Shown here: positions 45,622 to 56,704 of the stretch, one piece after another
How the letters are laid out: every line of letters starts with the position of its first letter
Numbering within the stretch: position 1 is the stretch's first letter
DNA from: Kofleriaceae bacterium
Lineage (GTDB): Bacteria > Myxococcota_A > Polyangia > Haliangiales > Haliangiaceae
Direction: 5' to 3'
Length of the DNA: 64,000 nt
NCBI GenBank assembly: GCA_020633495.1
Contig: JACKDR010000009.1
Location: forward strand, 235,904-299,903
Translations under genes and position numbers: made by a program
Notes under the pieces: generated by a model
What the model saw: only the letters and a program-made list of their open reading frames with translations
The model's database searches: none
What the model was told of the DNA's origin: nothing

Positions 45622-46949
45622 TCCCCATCCTGCTGCTGCTCGCGCTCGGCGGCCTGATGCACGCCGCCGGCACGTTCGCGGCGTCGAGCGCGACCCTGGC
45701 CGGCCCGGAGCTGGCGTTCGGCTTCCTGCTCTTGACCGCGTACTTCGCGGGCAGCCTGGTGGCCCGGATGTCGATGCCGCGCCTGACCGGCTACATCATC
45801 GCCGGCATCGTCGTCGGGCCGTTCGCGCTGCGCCTGGTCGAGCAGCAGCAGACCGGCGAGCTGCGCATGGTCGGCGACGTCGCCACCGCGATCATCGCGC
45901 TGACCGGCGGCGCCGAGCTCGAGCTCAAGTCGATCCGGCCGCTGTTCAAGTCGATCCGCGCGATGACCTTCTACGCCGTGATCGGCTCGATGGTGGTCGT
46001 CGCCGGCACGCTGCTGGTGATCCGGCCGCTGATCCCGTTCCTCGACGCGCTGCCGCTGACCCAGGCCGCGGCGGTGAGCGGCGCCCTCGGCGTCGCCTTC
46101 GCCGCGCAGTCGCCCGCGGTGGTCATGGCGCTGATCGGCGAGACCCGCGCCGCCGGCGTCCTGACCCAGACGATCCTGTCGGTCGTCGTCATCGCCGACC
46201 TCGTCGTCGTCGTCCTCTACGGCATCGCGTCGGCGGCGGCCACCGCGGTGGTCAGCGGCCAGGCCGACCTGGCGCGCACGATCGGCGGCATCGCCTGGGA
46301 GATCCTGGGCTCGATCGGCATCGGCATCTTCGTCGGCATCGCGATCGAGCGGTTCCTGCTGTACGTCAACCGCGGCGTCGGCCTGTTCGCGGTCATGGTG
46401 TGCTTCGTGGTCGCCGAGGTCGGCGCCGCGGTCCACCTCGACCCGCTGGTGATCATGCTGACCGCGGGCATCTACCTGCAGAACTTCTCGAAGGCCGACG
46501 CCCACCACCTGATCGACGGCTTCGACGCCGCGTCGCTGCCGGTCTACCTGGTGTTCTTCGCCCTCGCCGGCGCCAAGCTCGACCTCGGCGTGGTCCGCCA
46601 GCTCGCGCTGCCGGTCGCGCTGGTCGCCACCGCCCGCGCCGCCGCGTTCTGGGCCGGCTCCAAGGTCGCGGCCCGCCGCGCCGGGGCGTCGCCGGCGGTC
46701 GCCCGCTACGCCTGGCTGGGCCTGGTGCCCCAGGCCGGCCTGGCGCTCGCGCTCGCCGAGCTGATGCGGCGCACGTTCCACGACTTCGGCGACAAGGCGT
46801 TCGCGCTGGTGCTCGGCGTCGTCGGCGTCAACCAGATGATCTCGCCGATCCTGCTGCGCATCGCGATCCTGCGCAGTGGCGAGGCCGGCAAGCGCGAGGC
46901 CCACGACTTCGCCGACGGCGACGCCGCCCCGGCGGGGCCGCCGCCGTGA
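45618..46949 (+). CDS. CPA2-type cation/proton antiporter
   Basis: The 443-residue product has 11-13 membrane segments and the CPA2/KefB-like motifs of a Na+ or K+/H+ exchanger: LTGYIIAGIVVGPFAL in the third helix region, AFAAQSPAVVMALIGE in the mid-region of the ion-binding site, and VVIADLVVVVLYG for the Asp helix. A charged C-terminal tail follows. ATG overlaps the upstream stop and has GGAGGGG before it. The two neighbouring antiporters differ in sequence and may act together as a heteromeric transporter; this is inference. Confidence 0.82.
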   Translation: MIPILLLLALGGLMHAAGTFAASSATLAGPELAFGFLLLTAYFAGSLVARMSMPRLTGYIIAGIVVGPFALRLVEQQQTGELRMVGDVATAIIALTGGAELELKSIRPLFKSIRAMTFYAVIGSMVVVAGTLLVIRPLIPFLDALPLTQAAAVSGALGVAFAAQSPAVVMALIGETRAAGVLTQTILSVVVIADLVVVVLYGIASAAATAVVSGQADLARTIGGIAWEILGSIGIGIFVGIAIERFLLYVNRGVGLFAVMVCFVVAEVGAAVHLDPLVIMLTAGIYLQNFSKADAHHLIDGFDAASLPVYLVFFALAGAKLDLGVVRQLALPVALVATARAAAFWAGSKVAARRAGASPAVARYAWLGLVPQAGLALALAELMRRTFHDFGDKAFALVLGVVGVNQMISPILLRIAILRSGEAGKREAHDFADGDAAPAGPPP

Positions 46950-47911
46950 CGGCGCGGCGCCCGCGCGTCCCCGGCGTCGCGCTCGCGGCCGCGCTGGCGA
47001 TGGCCGCGGCGCCCGGCTGTCGCAAGCGCGCGGCGCCGACCGTCGACGACGCCGGCGTGCCGTTCGCGGTGGCGCCGGCCGACGCCGCGGCCGGCTGGCG
47101 CCACATCGAGGCGCTCGCCGGGCCCCGCGCCTTCGCCGGCGACGACACCGCGCTGGTCGCCGCGCTCGCCGTCGTCGCCGACGACGGCGACGCGCTCGAG
47201 ACCTACTACCGCGCGGTCGACGCCGGGCGGCCGCCCGAGGCCCCGCCGGCGTCGCTGGCCGCGGTCGCGGCCGACCTCGCGACCTGGGCCGACGCCTCGG
47301 GGAGCCTGCCGGACCGCGAGCTCGACGACCTGGACGACGGCATCGCGACGCACGCCCGCGACGCGCTCGCGCTGTTCCGCGCCGGCCGCGCCGTGCTGGC
47401 AGGGACCGGCCGCGACGCGCCGGATGGCGTCGGCGACGTGCTGTACCTGGCGGCCCGCATGCGGATCGAGGGCCGGTCGCTGCTGGTCGTGACCGTCGGC
47501 CTGGAGCTGGCGCGTTCGGCCGCCGACCGGGCGGCCGCCCTCGGCGTCGACCTGCCCGCCCTCGACGACCTGGCCCCGCGGGACGCCGACGTCGTGCACG
47601 CCCTGGCGGCCGAGGCGCTGTTCTCGCGGGCGCTGATCGCCGCCGACCGCGCCGGCGCCGCGCCGAGCCTGAGCGCCGCCGACGCCGCGGCGCTCGACGC
47701 CGGCTGGCGGGTCGCGCTCGACGGCGCGACCCTCGACGATCCTCGCGACCAGGTCCTCGAGCGCGTGCGCCGTGCCGGCGCCATGCCGGCGGTGCGGCGG
47801 GTCAAGACGCTCGACCTCGGCGGCATGCGCAGCACGCTCGCCCGCGCCTACCAGGCCATCGACGCCTACCGCGACGCCGCCGCCAGGGCCCGCGCGGCCG
47901 CGGCCCCCTGA
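46946..47911 (+). CDS. Lipoprotein linked to the antiporter operon
   Basis: The 321-residue product starts with GTG within the previous stop (GTGA). Lipobox AAAPGCRK (Cys26), then an Asp/Ala spacer and an all-helical Ala-rich domain (ALVAALAVVADDGDALETYY, ARDALALFRAGRAVLAG). No family is known to me. Translational coupling makes it a probable periplasmic or outer-membrane accessory of the antiporters. Confidence 0.65.
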   Translation: MTARRPRVPGVALAAALAMAAAPGCRKRAAPTVDDAGVPFAVAPADAAAGWRHIEALAGPRAFAGDDTALVAALAVVADDGDALETYYRAVDAGRPPEAPPASLAAVAADLATWADASGSLPDRELDDLDDGIATHARDALALFRAGRAVLAGTGRDAPDGVGDVLYLAARMRIEGRSLLVVTVGLELARSAADRAAALGVDLPALDDLAPRDADVVHALAAEALFSRALIAADRAGAAPSLSAADAAALDAGWRVALDGATLDDPRDQVLERVRRAGAMPAVRRVKTLDLGGMRSTLARAYQAIDAYRDAAARARAAAAP

Positions 47912-47942
47912 TCGCGACGACGCCGCGCCGCCGCCTCCACCG

Positions 47943-48830
47943 TCAGTCGCGCTCGAGCTCGGCCTTGACCGTCATCATCTCGGCGCGCTCGGCGTCCGAC
48001 ACCTCGGGGTAGGCGATGTCGAGCCGATCGAGGGTGCGGACGATGATCTCCGACACCGTGCGGCGCATGTACGGCTTGTCGTCGGCGGGGATCGCGTACC
48101 ACGGCGCCCACGGCCGCGACGTCTCGCGCATCGCGTGCTGGTAGGCGTCCATGTACTTGTCCCAGTCCTTGCGGACCTCGACGTCGCCGGCCGAGAACTT
48201 CCAGTTGCCGCTGCGATCCTCGATGCGGTCGAGGAAGCGCCGCTTCTGCTCCTTCTTCGACACGTTGAGGAAGAACTTGAGCACGACGGTGCCGTTGCGG
48301 GCCCAGTGGCGCTCGGCGTCGCGGATCGAGTCGTAGCGCTCGGCCCACAGCGCGTCGAGCGGCTCCGGCACCCGCGGCAGGCGCTGGCCGGCGAGGTAGC
48401 CGGGGTTGACGCGCACCACCAGCACCTCCTCGTAGTGGCTGCGGTTGAAGATGCCGATGCGGCCACGCTCGGGCAGGTTGCGCCAGCACCGCCACAGGAA
48501 GTCGTGGTCGAGCTCCTCCGCCGACGGCGCCTTGAACGAGAACACCTGGCAGCCGGCCGGGTTGACGCCGCTCATCACCGCCTTGATCGTGCCGTCCTTG
48601 CCGGCGGCGTCCATGGCCTGGAAGATCAGCAGGACGGCGTAGCGATCCTGCGCGTACAGCTTGGCCTGGAGCTTCTGCAGCTTCGCGGTCTCCTCCTCCA
48701 GCGCCTCCTTGTTGTCCTTCTTGCCGGGCGCGTCGTCGGGAGGATCGGTGGGCAGGTCGGCGAGCCGCACGCTGCCGTCGAACGGCACCAGGTACGGGCT
48801 GGCCACGGGCTCGAACAGGATCGGCTTCAT
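47943..48830 (-). CDS. Polyphosphate kinase 2 family protein (class III-like)
   Basis: The 295-residue product has the PPK2 core: FQAMDAAGKDGTIKAVMSG (Walker A, 70-88), NRSHYEEVLVVRV (Walker B and lid, from 129), and the C-terminal NGTVVLKFFLNVSKKEQ. FNRSHYEE resembles class III PPK2 enzymes, which phosphorylate AMP and ADP from polyphosphate. The direction of the reaction cannot be seen. TAGGGT ends 7 nt before the ATG. It is divergent from the CHAD gene; both deal with polyphosphate, which suggests a working pair. Confidence 0.88.
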   Translation of the reverse strand: MKPILFEPVASPYLVPFDGSVRLADLPTDPPDDAPGKKDNKEALEEETAKLQKLQAKLYAQDRYAVLLIFQAMDAAGKDGTIKAVMSGVNPAGCQVFSFKAPSAEELDHDFLWRCWRNLPERGRIGIFNRSHYEEVLVVRVNPGYLAGQRLPRVPEPLDALWAERYDSIRDAERHWARNGTVVLKFFLNVSKKEQKRRFLDRIEDRSGNWKFSAGDVEVRKDWDKYMDAYQHAMRETSRPWAPWYAIPADDKPYMRRTVSEIIVRTLDRLDIAYPEVSDAERAEMMTVKAELERD

Positions 48831-48837
48831 GCGATCC

Positions 48838-48963
48838 ACCCTACCGCCGCCGCCCGCGGCCTCGCGCTCGACTCCGGACCCGAAGCCATCTCTGTGACAT
48901 TTTCGACTCACCGGGATGAAACGACGGTGTCATCGCGCCTACACCACCCGACCTTGCTAAGGT
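48838..48963. promoter_or_regulatory. Back-to-back -10 elements for PPK2 and CHAD genes
   Basis: TAGGGT on the minus strand (48838-48843) ends 7 nt before the PPK2 ATG. TAAGGT on the plus strand (48958-48963) ends 7 nt before the CHAD ATG. The 140-bp intergenic region between them is AT-richer than average and could hold shared operators. Confidence 0.5.
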
Positions 48964-48970
48964 CCGCGCC

Positions 48971-50034
48971 ATGAGCACGGAGACGGAGAAGGAGCACGAC
49001 AAGCTGGGGCCGCTCACCACCGCGCCGGTGGCCCCGGGCCTGCCCCTGGGCGAGGACGACCACCTGCGCGCCGCCGTGGTCGGCGCGTTCCGCGGCGCGC
49101 TCGCCGCGGCCCGCGACGCGACCGCGCGCCCGGATCTCGACGAGGCGGTCCACGAGGCGCGCAAGGCGCTGCGCCGGTGCCGCGCCGTGGTCCGGATGGT
49201 CGCCGACGCCCTGCCCCGCGACGATCGCCGCGAGCTGAGCCGCGCGCTGATGGCCGCGCGCCGCACGCTGTCGGCCGCGCGCGACCTCGCGGTCGTGCCG
49301 GGCACGCTCGCCGACCTGCCGCTCGACGACGCCCACCGCGCCACCGCCGACGCGATCGTCGCGTCGGCCCGCGCCGCCGGGCCGACGCCCGACGACACCC
49401 GCGCCCAGCTGGCCGACGCGGTCGCGCAGGTCGCGCCGCTGGGCGACGTCATGGCCGCCGCGCTCGCGACCACGCTCGACGACGACCTGCTGGTCGACGG
49501 CGCCGCCGCGACCTACCGGCGGGCGCGCCGCCGCCTGCGCAAGGGCGGCCGGTCGCGGTCGTCGTTCCACGACTTCCGCAAGCGCAGCAAGGAGCTGACC
49601 TACCAGCTCGACCTGCTGGCGGCCGGCGTCGACGGCCGCACCGCGGCGCTGCGCCGCGACCTGGTCGACCTCGGCGACGAGCTCGGCCTGGTGGTCGACG
49701 TCATCATGGCGCGCCGGTTCCTCGCCGGCCACGGCGCCGACGTCGACCCCGACGCCCTCGACGCCCTGCTCGACGCCGTCGACGAGGTGCTGGCGTCCCG
49801 GATCAAGACCGCGCGGCGCCGCGCCCGCGACGTCTTCGCGCGGACCACGCGCCGCTACGCCCGCAAGGTCGGCAAGGCGGTCCGGCGCGACCACGCGCCC
49901 GCCGAGGCCGCGCCGGCGCCGGACCCGGCCGCCGACGAGGACGCCGCCGACGCCGACGACGCGCCGGCGCCGGCGACCGCCCGAGCGACGGCGGCGACGC
50001 GCGGCCGCGCACGCCGCCCATCGCGCAGGCGTAG
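48971..50034 (+). CDS. CHAD-domain protein, end uncertain because of a likely frame error
   Basis: The CHAD domain spans about residues 28-320 and is highly helical. Conserved His and Arg/Lys (DEAVHEARKALRRCRAV and FHDFRKRSKELTYQLD) bind polyphosphate in characterised members. The C-terminus is Asp/Ala/Pro-rich, then basic. As read, the frame has no stop and runs on to 51322 through what looks like promoter DNA. One added C in the CCC run at 50017-50019 gives RPIAQA and a stop at 50032-50034, which I take as the true end. The next gene has its own ribosome site, so a fusion is unlikely. A TAAGGT element lies 7 nt before the ATG. Confidence 0.8.
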
Positions 50035-50059
50035 CGCCCGGGCCGACGACCAGCTGTGC

Positions 50060-50087
50060 TACGGTGCGCGCCGCGCTCACGGCGCGC
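50060..50087 (+). promoter_or_regulatory. -10 element and hairpin upstream of the carboxynorspermidine genes
   Basis: TACGGT (50060-50065) is a candidate -10. It is followed by a perfect 8-bp stem (GCGCGCCG, 6-nt loop, CGGCGCGC; 50066-50087), leaving a leader of about 65 nt before ATG 50135. The hairpin could serve in translation control or end transcription of the CHAD gene. Confidence 0.4.
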
Positions 50088-50134
50088 ATCGTGGTTTTCG
50101 GAGCCCCGCTCCCAGCTGTCTCGGAGGTTCGCAC

Positions 50135-52525
<2,391 letters not shown>

Positions 52526-52527
52526 CC

Positions 52528-52533
52528 TATGCT
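52528..52533 (+). promoter_or_regulatory. -10 element close to start codon (TATGCT)
   Basis: TATGCT lies just after the nspC stop and ends 7 nt before ATG 52541. It supports that start over ATG 52529, which overlaps the element. Confidence 0.4.
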
Positions 52534-52540
52534 GGTGGGG

Positions 52541-52924
52541 ATGTCGCGCCGCGCCGGGATGCTGATCGCCGCCGTCGCCGGGCTGGGCCTGGGCGGCGCC
52601 GCCACCGGCTGCGGCGGCCACGCCGGCGACGTCGGGCCGGCCTGGCCCAAGAGCGCCGGCCACGTCGTCCCCGATTCGTGGGAGGACGACGGCGGCGAGT
52701 CGCTGGCGCCGCACCAGGCCGCCGCGGTCGCCGCGGTCGAGGCGTCGGCGGACGAGCCGGTCGAGGCCGAGGACCCGATCGAGATCGACGACGTCCCGGC
52801 GGTGGACGACGACGCCCCGGTCGACGACGACGACGGCGCGGTCGACGACGTGTACATCCCCGACGAGACGATCATCATCGAGGGCGACCTGCCGCCCGAC
52901 GACGACGACGGCGACGAGCCGTAG
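52541..52924 (+). CDS. Small acidic lipoprotein
   Basis: The 127-residue product has a Gly/Ala-rich signal peptide with lipobox AATGCGG (Cys20), a short middle part, and a long Asp-rich tail (DDDAPVDDDDGAVDD, then PPDDDDGDEP). The acidic tail might bind Ca or be a spacer. The start at 52541 follows the -10 element. It converges on the DUF2339 gene with 9 nt between. No family is known. Confidence 0.55.
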   Translation: MSRRAGMLIAAVAGLGLGGAATGCGGHAGDVGPAWPKSAGHVVPDSWEDDGGESLAPHQAAAVAAVEASADEPVEAEDPIEIDDVPAVDDDAPVDDDDGAVDDVYIPDETIIIEGDLPPDDDDGDEP

Positions 52925-52933
52925 CGCCCGCGG

Positions 52934-54847
52934 CTACGCGCCGCGCTCGGCGCCGCGGCGGTGGTAGAGGTACGAGGCGCCGATCATCAGCGTGCCCAGG
53001 GCCAGGAACGACAGCACGCGGTACATGCGGTGGACGCTGGCCAGGTCGACCATCACCAGCTTGGCCGCGGTGACGCCGAACAGCGCGAGGCCGGCGAGGC
53101 GCAGCAGGCGCAGCCGCCAGCGGAAGCCGACGACGATCAGCGCGCCGGCGTAGCAGGCCCACGCCACCGACAGCCCGGTCTGGGCCCGCCAGGTCGCGGT
53201 GCCGTCGGTCGCGCCGGCGTCGATCGCGGTGGCGCGCAGGTGGTGCCACAGGTCGAGGCTGATCGCGGCGCCGAGCAGCGCGACCGCGCCCAGGGTGGCG
53301 AGCTCGGCGAAGCCGCGATCGCGCGCCGCGGGATCGCGGTCGCGGCGCAGGAGCCAGGCGCACGCCGCCGCCGACGCCGCCACCAGCGCCATGCCGGCGA
53401 AGCCGGGGTTGAGGAACAGCGCCCCGGTGGCGGCGACGTCGTCGTCGACCAGGCGGAGCGCGGCGAGGCCGAGCACGATCAGGCCGGCGAGCCGGACCGG
53501 GCGGTACCGGTAGTGGAAGCCGAGGGCGATCAGCACCGGGGCCTCGATCGCCCAGGCGTGGAAGACGCCGTGGTCGCGCAGGTGCAGCGGCACCGCGAGG
53601 GTGACGAAGCCGACCGCGAGGGTGACGAAGCCGAGCAGCGCGCGTGGATCGTCGGGCAGGCGCCGGCGCACCAGGTGCCCGAGCGTGAGGTAGGCGGCGC
53701 CCAGGGCCAGGGCGACGACGCCGGCGCGGTGGCCGCCGCCGACGACGTCGTGGACGATCGCGAACGCGACCAGCGCGTTGCCGACCGCGACCAGCAGGCG
53801 CTCGCCGGTGACCGGGACGCCGCGGCGCAGGTGGTAGGCGTAGGGGACGATCGCGAAGATCGCCCACAGCACGGTCAGCCACAGCAGCGTCGGCGCGACG
53901 ACGATCGGCCGCGGCGCGGTGACGTACCAGGCGACGAACAGCGCCCACGTGCCGATCGCGGCGACCGCGTCGAGGATCCGCCAGCCGCGGTACCACGCGA
54001 TCGCGAGGACGCCGAGGTCGAGGACGGTGAGGTAGCCGAACAGCGCGTCGCGGACCGGCGCGCCGGTGGCGACCATGACCGGCGTGGCCAGGCCGCCGAG
54101 CACGGCGAGCAGCGCGATCGGCAGCGCGTCGTGGCGGATCGCCAGCGCCGCGCCGGTGGCGGTGACGCCGATCAGCAGCGCGAACGCGATCGGCTGCGGG
54201 TAGAGATGATAGAGGCTGGCGCCGGCCCAGATCGCGGCGTACAGCATCGCGAGGCCGGCGCCGACCAGCCCCTGGCCGAGCGCGCGCATCGTGCCGGCGA
54301 GGCCGCGATGACCGGCGCCGAGCAGCGCCAGGCCCAGCGCCGCGGCGCCGACGGTGCGAGCGCGGCCGCCGATCCGAGTGAGGATGCCGAGCCAGCCCTC
54401 ACCGGCGGCGAGCTGCAGGAACAGCGCGACCGCGACGAACAGCGCCAGCGCGCCGGCCCAGGTGGTCCAGCGCCGGCCGATGTGCTGCTCGAGGCCGGCC
54501 CAGCCGCCGGGTGACGGCGGCGGTGTCGCCGGTGACGGTGACGTCGTCGGTGACGGCGGTGACGGCGGCGGCGGCGGCGGCGGTAGCGGCGGCGTCACCA
54601 GCGCGGGCACCAGCGCGAGCTGTGGCGAGGGCGGGGGCTGCGGCGGCGCGGCCGCGGCGACCGGTACGCTCGAAGGATCGGCGACGTTGGCCCGCGACGC
54701 GCGCCACGGATCGGGTGTGGCGTTCGCGACACGCCCCTCCAGCGCTGACAGCCGATGCGACAGCTCGGCGAGCCGCATCGAGGTCGAGAGGCTGGTCAGC
54801 ACCGCCACCAGCGTGATCGCGCCCAGGACGACGAGGATCCCCAGCAT
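52934..54847 (-). CDS. DUF2339 multi-spanning membrane protein
   Basis: The 637-residue product begins with one membrane segment and a coiled helix (RLAELSHRLSALEGRV), then a Pro-rich linker of about 65 residues, then some 18-20 membrane segments in the pattern of DUF2339 (RRWTTWAGALALFVAVALFLQL, then AGHRGLAGTMRALGQGLVGAGLAMLYAAIWA). GIGGR-type charged residues at helix ends fit. Function unknown; proposed roles concern cell-envelope transport. The start at 54847 is the longest that keeps the coiled N-terminus; no ribosome site is clear. Confidence 0.8.
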   Translation of the reverse strand: MLGILVVLGAITLVAVLTSLSTSMRLAELSHRLSALEGRVANATPDPWRASRANVADPSSVPVAAAAPPQPPPSPQLALVPALVTPPLPPPPPPPSPPSPTTSPSPATPPPSPGGWAGLEQHIGRRWTTWAGALALFVAVALFLQLAAGEGWLGILTRIGGRARTVGAAALGLALLGAGHRGLAGTMRALGQGLVGAGLAMLYAAIWAGASLYHLYPQPIAFALLIGVTATGAALAIRHDALPIALLAVLGGLATPVMVATGAPVRDALFGYLTVLDLGVLAIAWYRGWRILDAVAAIGTWALFVAWYVTAPRPIVVAPTLLWLTVLWAIFAIVPYAYHLRRGVPVTGERLLVAVGNALVAFAIVHDVVGGGHRAGVVALALGAAYLTLGHLVRRRLPDDPRALLGFVTLAVGFVTLAVPLHLRDHGVFHAWAIEAPVLIALGFHYRYRPVRLAGLIVLGLAALRLVDDDVAATGALFLNPGFAGMALVAASAAACAWLLRRDRDPAARDRGFAELATLGAVALLGAAISLDLWHHLRATAIDAGATDGTATWRAQTGLSVAWACYAGALIVVGFRWRLRLLRLAGLALFGVTAAKLVMVDLASVHRMYRVLSFLALGTLMIGASYLYHRRGAERGA

Positions 54848-54979
54848 CGCGCACGGAAGGAGGCAACCCGCGTGCCTCGCGCGTTCACCAGCCGTCGCGC
54901 GGGCAACGTCGCGGGGTTATCCGCGCCGCGGGTGTCGGAACCTGACGAACGCTCGACACCTGTGACCGACGCCGCGCGC

Positions 54980-55463
54980 GGCGGCAACCCGCCCCACGAT
55001 CGACGTCGCGGCGCCCGCCCCCTCGACTCCGCCCGAGCGGCGAAGCCGCTCGGGCTCCGCTCCTAACGAACAGCTGGGCCAGGCCGCTGATCTTGCGTGG
55101 CGCAGCGATCGGTTGACCGCTGGTGTGGGCCTGACAGCACTCACCCCGAGCGGAGGGGGAGGTGCGCAGCACCGACCCCGGAGTCGAGGGGGCGGGCACC
55201 GGTGCACCGCCGAGACCGCACCGATCCACGCCCTCTCGACTACGCCCTCGCGGCTGCGCCGCTCGGGCTCCGCTCGAGGTGAGCGAACCATGTCGACCAG
55301 GCGACCTGACCCGGTTCGTCTTGCGGCAAATCTCCGACGGCCGTCGGTCGAGCGCTCGGGGTGAGCGTTGCGACCGCCGGGCCGTGCCGCCGGCTCGCTC
55401 ACCCCGAGCGAAGGGGGAGGTGCGCCGCACCGACCCCGGAGTCGAGGGGGCGGGCCGCGGCGC
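54980..55463. repeat. Cluster of dispersed palindromic repeats in a 616-bp gene-free region
   Basis: Between the DUF2339 gene and the thiolase gene (54848-55463) I find no gene. Copies of an element of about 53 bp lie near 55016-55065, 55141-55193, 55229-55284 and 55396-55450, with a partial copy near 55352. They occur in both orientations. Shared ends are CCCCTCGACTCCG and CGCTCGGGGTGAGC, with a variable hairpin core; the copy at 55016 has a perfect 10-bp stem. A single copy also lies at 18186. This is a REP-like family. Arg/Glu-rich open frames here are products of the repeats. Confidence 0.7.
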
Positions 55464-56693
55464 TCAGCCCTCGACGACGAAGACGCAGCTGGTGGTGCCG
55501 CTGCCGCCGATGTTCAGCGTCGCGACCCGACGCGCGTTGTCGATCTGGTACTTGCCGGCGCGGCCGGTGACCTGCAGCGTCGCGTCGAGCACCTGGCGGA
55601 CGCCGGTGGCGCCGACCGGGTGGCCGGCGCCGATCAGGCCGCCCGAGGCGTTGATCGGCAGCTTGCCGCCGAAGTCGATCACGCCGTCCTCGATCGCCTT
55701 CCACGACTCGCCGGGCGCGGTCAGGCCGAAGTGATCGATCGCCATGTACTCGGAGGTCGTGAAGCAGTCGTGGGTCTCGATGCCGTCGAGCGCCCAGCAG
55801 TCGGCGATGCCGGCGCGCTGGTAGGCGTCGAGGATCGCCTGGCGGGTGTGCGGCAGGACGTACGGATCGCCGGCGCTGGCCGCGACCTTGTCGTCGAAGC
55901 GCAGCGGCGCGGTGCGGTGGCCCCAGCCGGCCAGGCGCGCGGTGTGGTCGAGCTGGACGCCGCGGCGCGCCGCCCACGCCTCGGCGAACTCGGGCGACGC
56001 CAGGATGACGCCGACCGCGCCGTCGGTGACCTGCGAGCAGTCGCTGATCTTGATGCGCCCGCCGATCGCGGCGTTGTAGTCGCCGGTGCCGCAGGCGTGG
56101 GCCTCGCTCATGTACCAGGTGCGGGTCTGGGCCCGCGGGTTGCGCTTGGCGTTGGCGTAGTTGACCGCCGAGATGTGGGCGAGGTGCTCGTCCTTGAGGC
56201 CGTAGCGGCGGTCGTACTCGTCGCCGAGCTTGCCGAACAGCTTGGGGAACGGGAACTCGATGCCCTTGGCCTCGGCCTCGTACCAGGCCGCGGTGCCCAG
56301 GAAGTCGCCACCGACCGCCGGGTTGACGGTCTTCATCTGCTCGACGCCGACCACCAGCGCGCAGTCGTAGCGGCCGGCCTCGATCTCGGCCGACGCCGCC
56401 AGCAGCGCGATCGAGCCCGACGCGCACGCGGCCTCGTGGCGGCCGGTCGGCAGGCCCGCGAACGCGGGGTCGCAGTCGACCAGGAACGCGCCCAGGTGGC
56501 CCTGCATCGCGTAGAGCTCGGCGGCGAAGTTGCCGACGTGGCCGACCTGGACCTCGCGGCCCTCGACGCCGGTCGCGGCCAGCGTGCCCTCGACGGCCTC
56601 GCGGATCATCGCCGAGATGTGCTTGCCCTCCTTGGTCCAGTTGCGGGCGAAGTCGGTCTGGTAACCACCCAGGATGTAGACGGGTCGGGTCAT
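55464..56693 (-). CDS. Thiolase family acyltransferase
   Basis: The 409-residue product has the thiolase fold. The nucleophile is in EAACASGSIAL, and the C-terminal motif NASGGLIGAGHPVGATG carries the catalytic His. A long insertion and EMQTH-type loop (GIETHDCFTTSEYMAID) resemble the SCP2/thiolase-like branch more than classical FadA. It probably works on beta-ketoacyl-CoA in fatty acid breakdown with the adjacent dehydrogenase, 11 nt upstream in one operon. AAGGAG is a good ribosome site. Confidence 0.85.
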   Translation of the reverse strand: MTRPVYILGGYQTDFARNWTKEGKHISAMIREAVEGTLAATGVEGREVQVGHVGNFAAELYAMQGHLGAFLVDCDPAFAGLPTGRHEAACASGSIALLAASAEIEAGRYDCALVVGVEQMKTVNPAVGGDFLGTAAWYEAEAKGIEFPFPKLFGKLGDEYDRRYGLKDEHLAHISAVNYANAKRNPRAQTRTWYMSEAHACGTGDYNAAIGGRIKISDCSQVTDGAVGVILASPEFAEAWAARRGVQLDHTARLAGWGHRTAPLRFDDKVAASAGDPYVLPHTRQAILDAYQRAGIADCWALDGIETHDCFTTSEYMAIDHFGLTAPGESWKAIEDGVIDFGGKLPINASGGLIGAGHPVGATGVRQVLDATLQVTGRAGKYQIDNARRVATLNIGGSGTTSCVFVVEG

Positions 56694-56704
56694 CGGGGTC
56701 TCCT

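Noticed and set aside
54885..55430. Arg/Glu/Pro-rich open frames in the 55-kb gene-free block
   Set aside because: They are translations of the dispersed repeat elements, with no start signals and no family.
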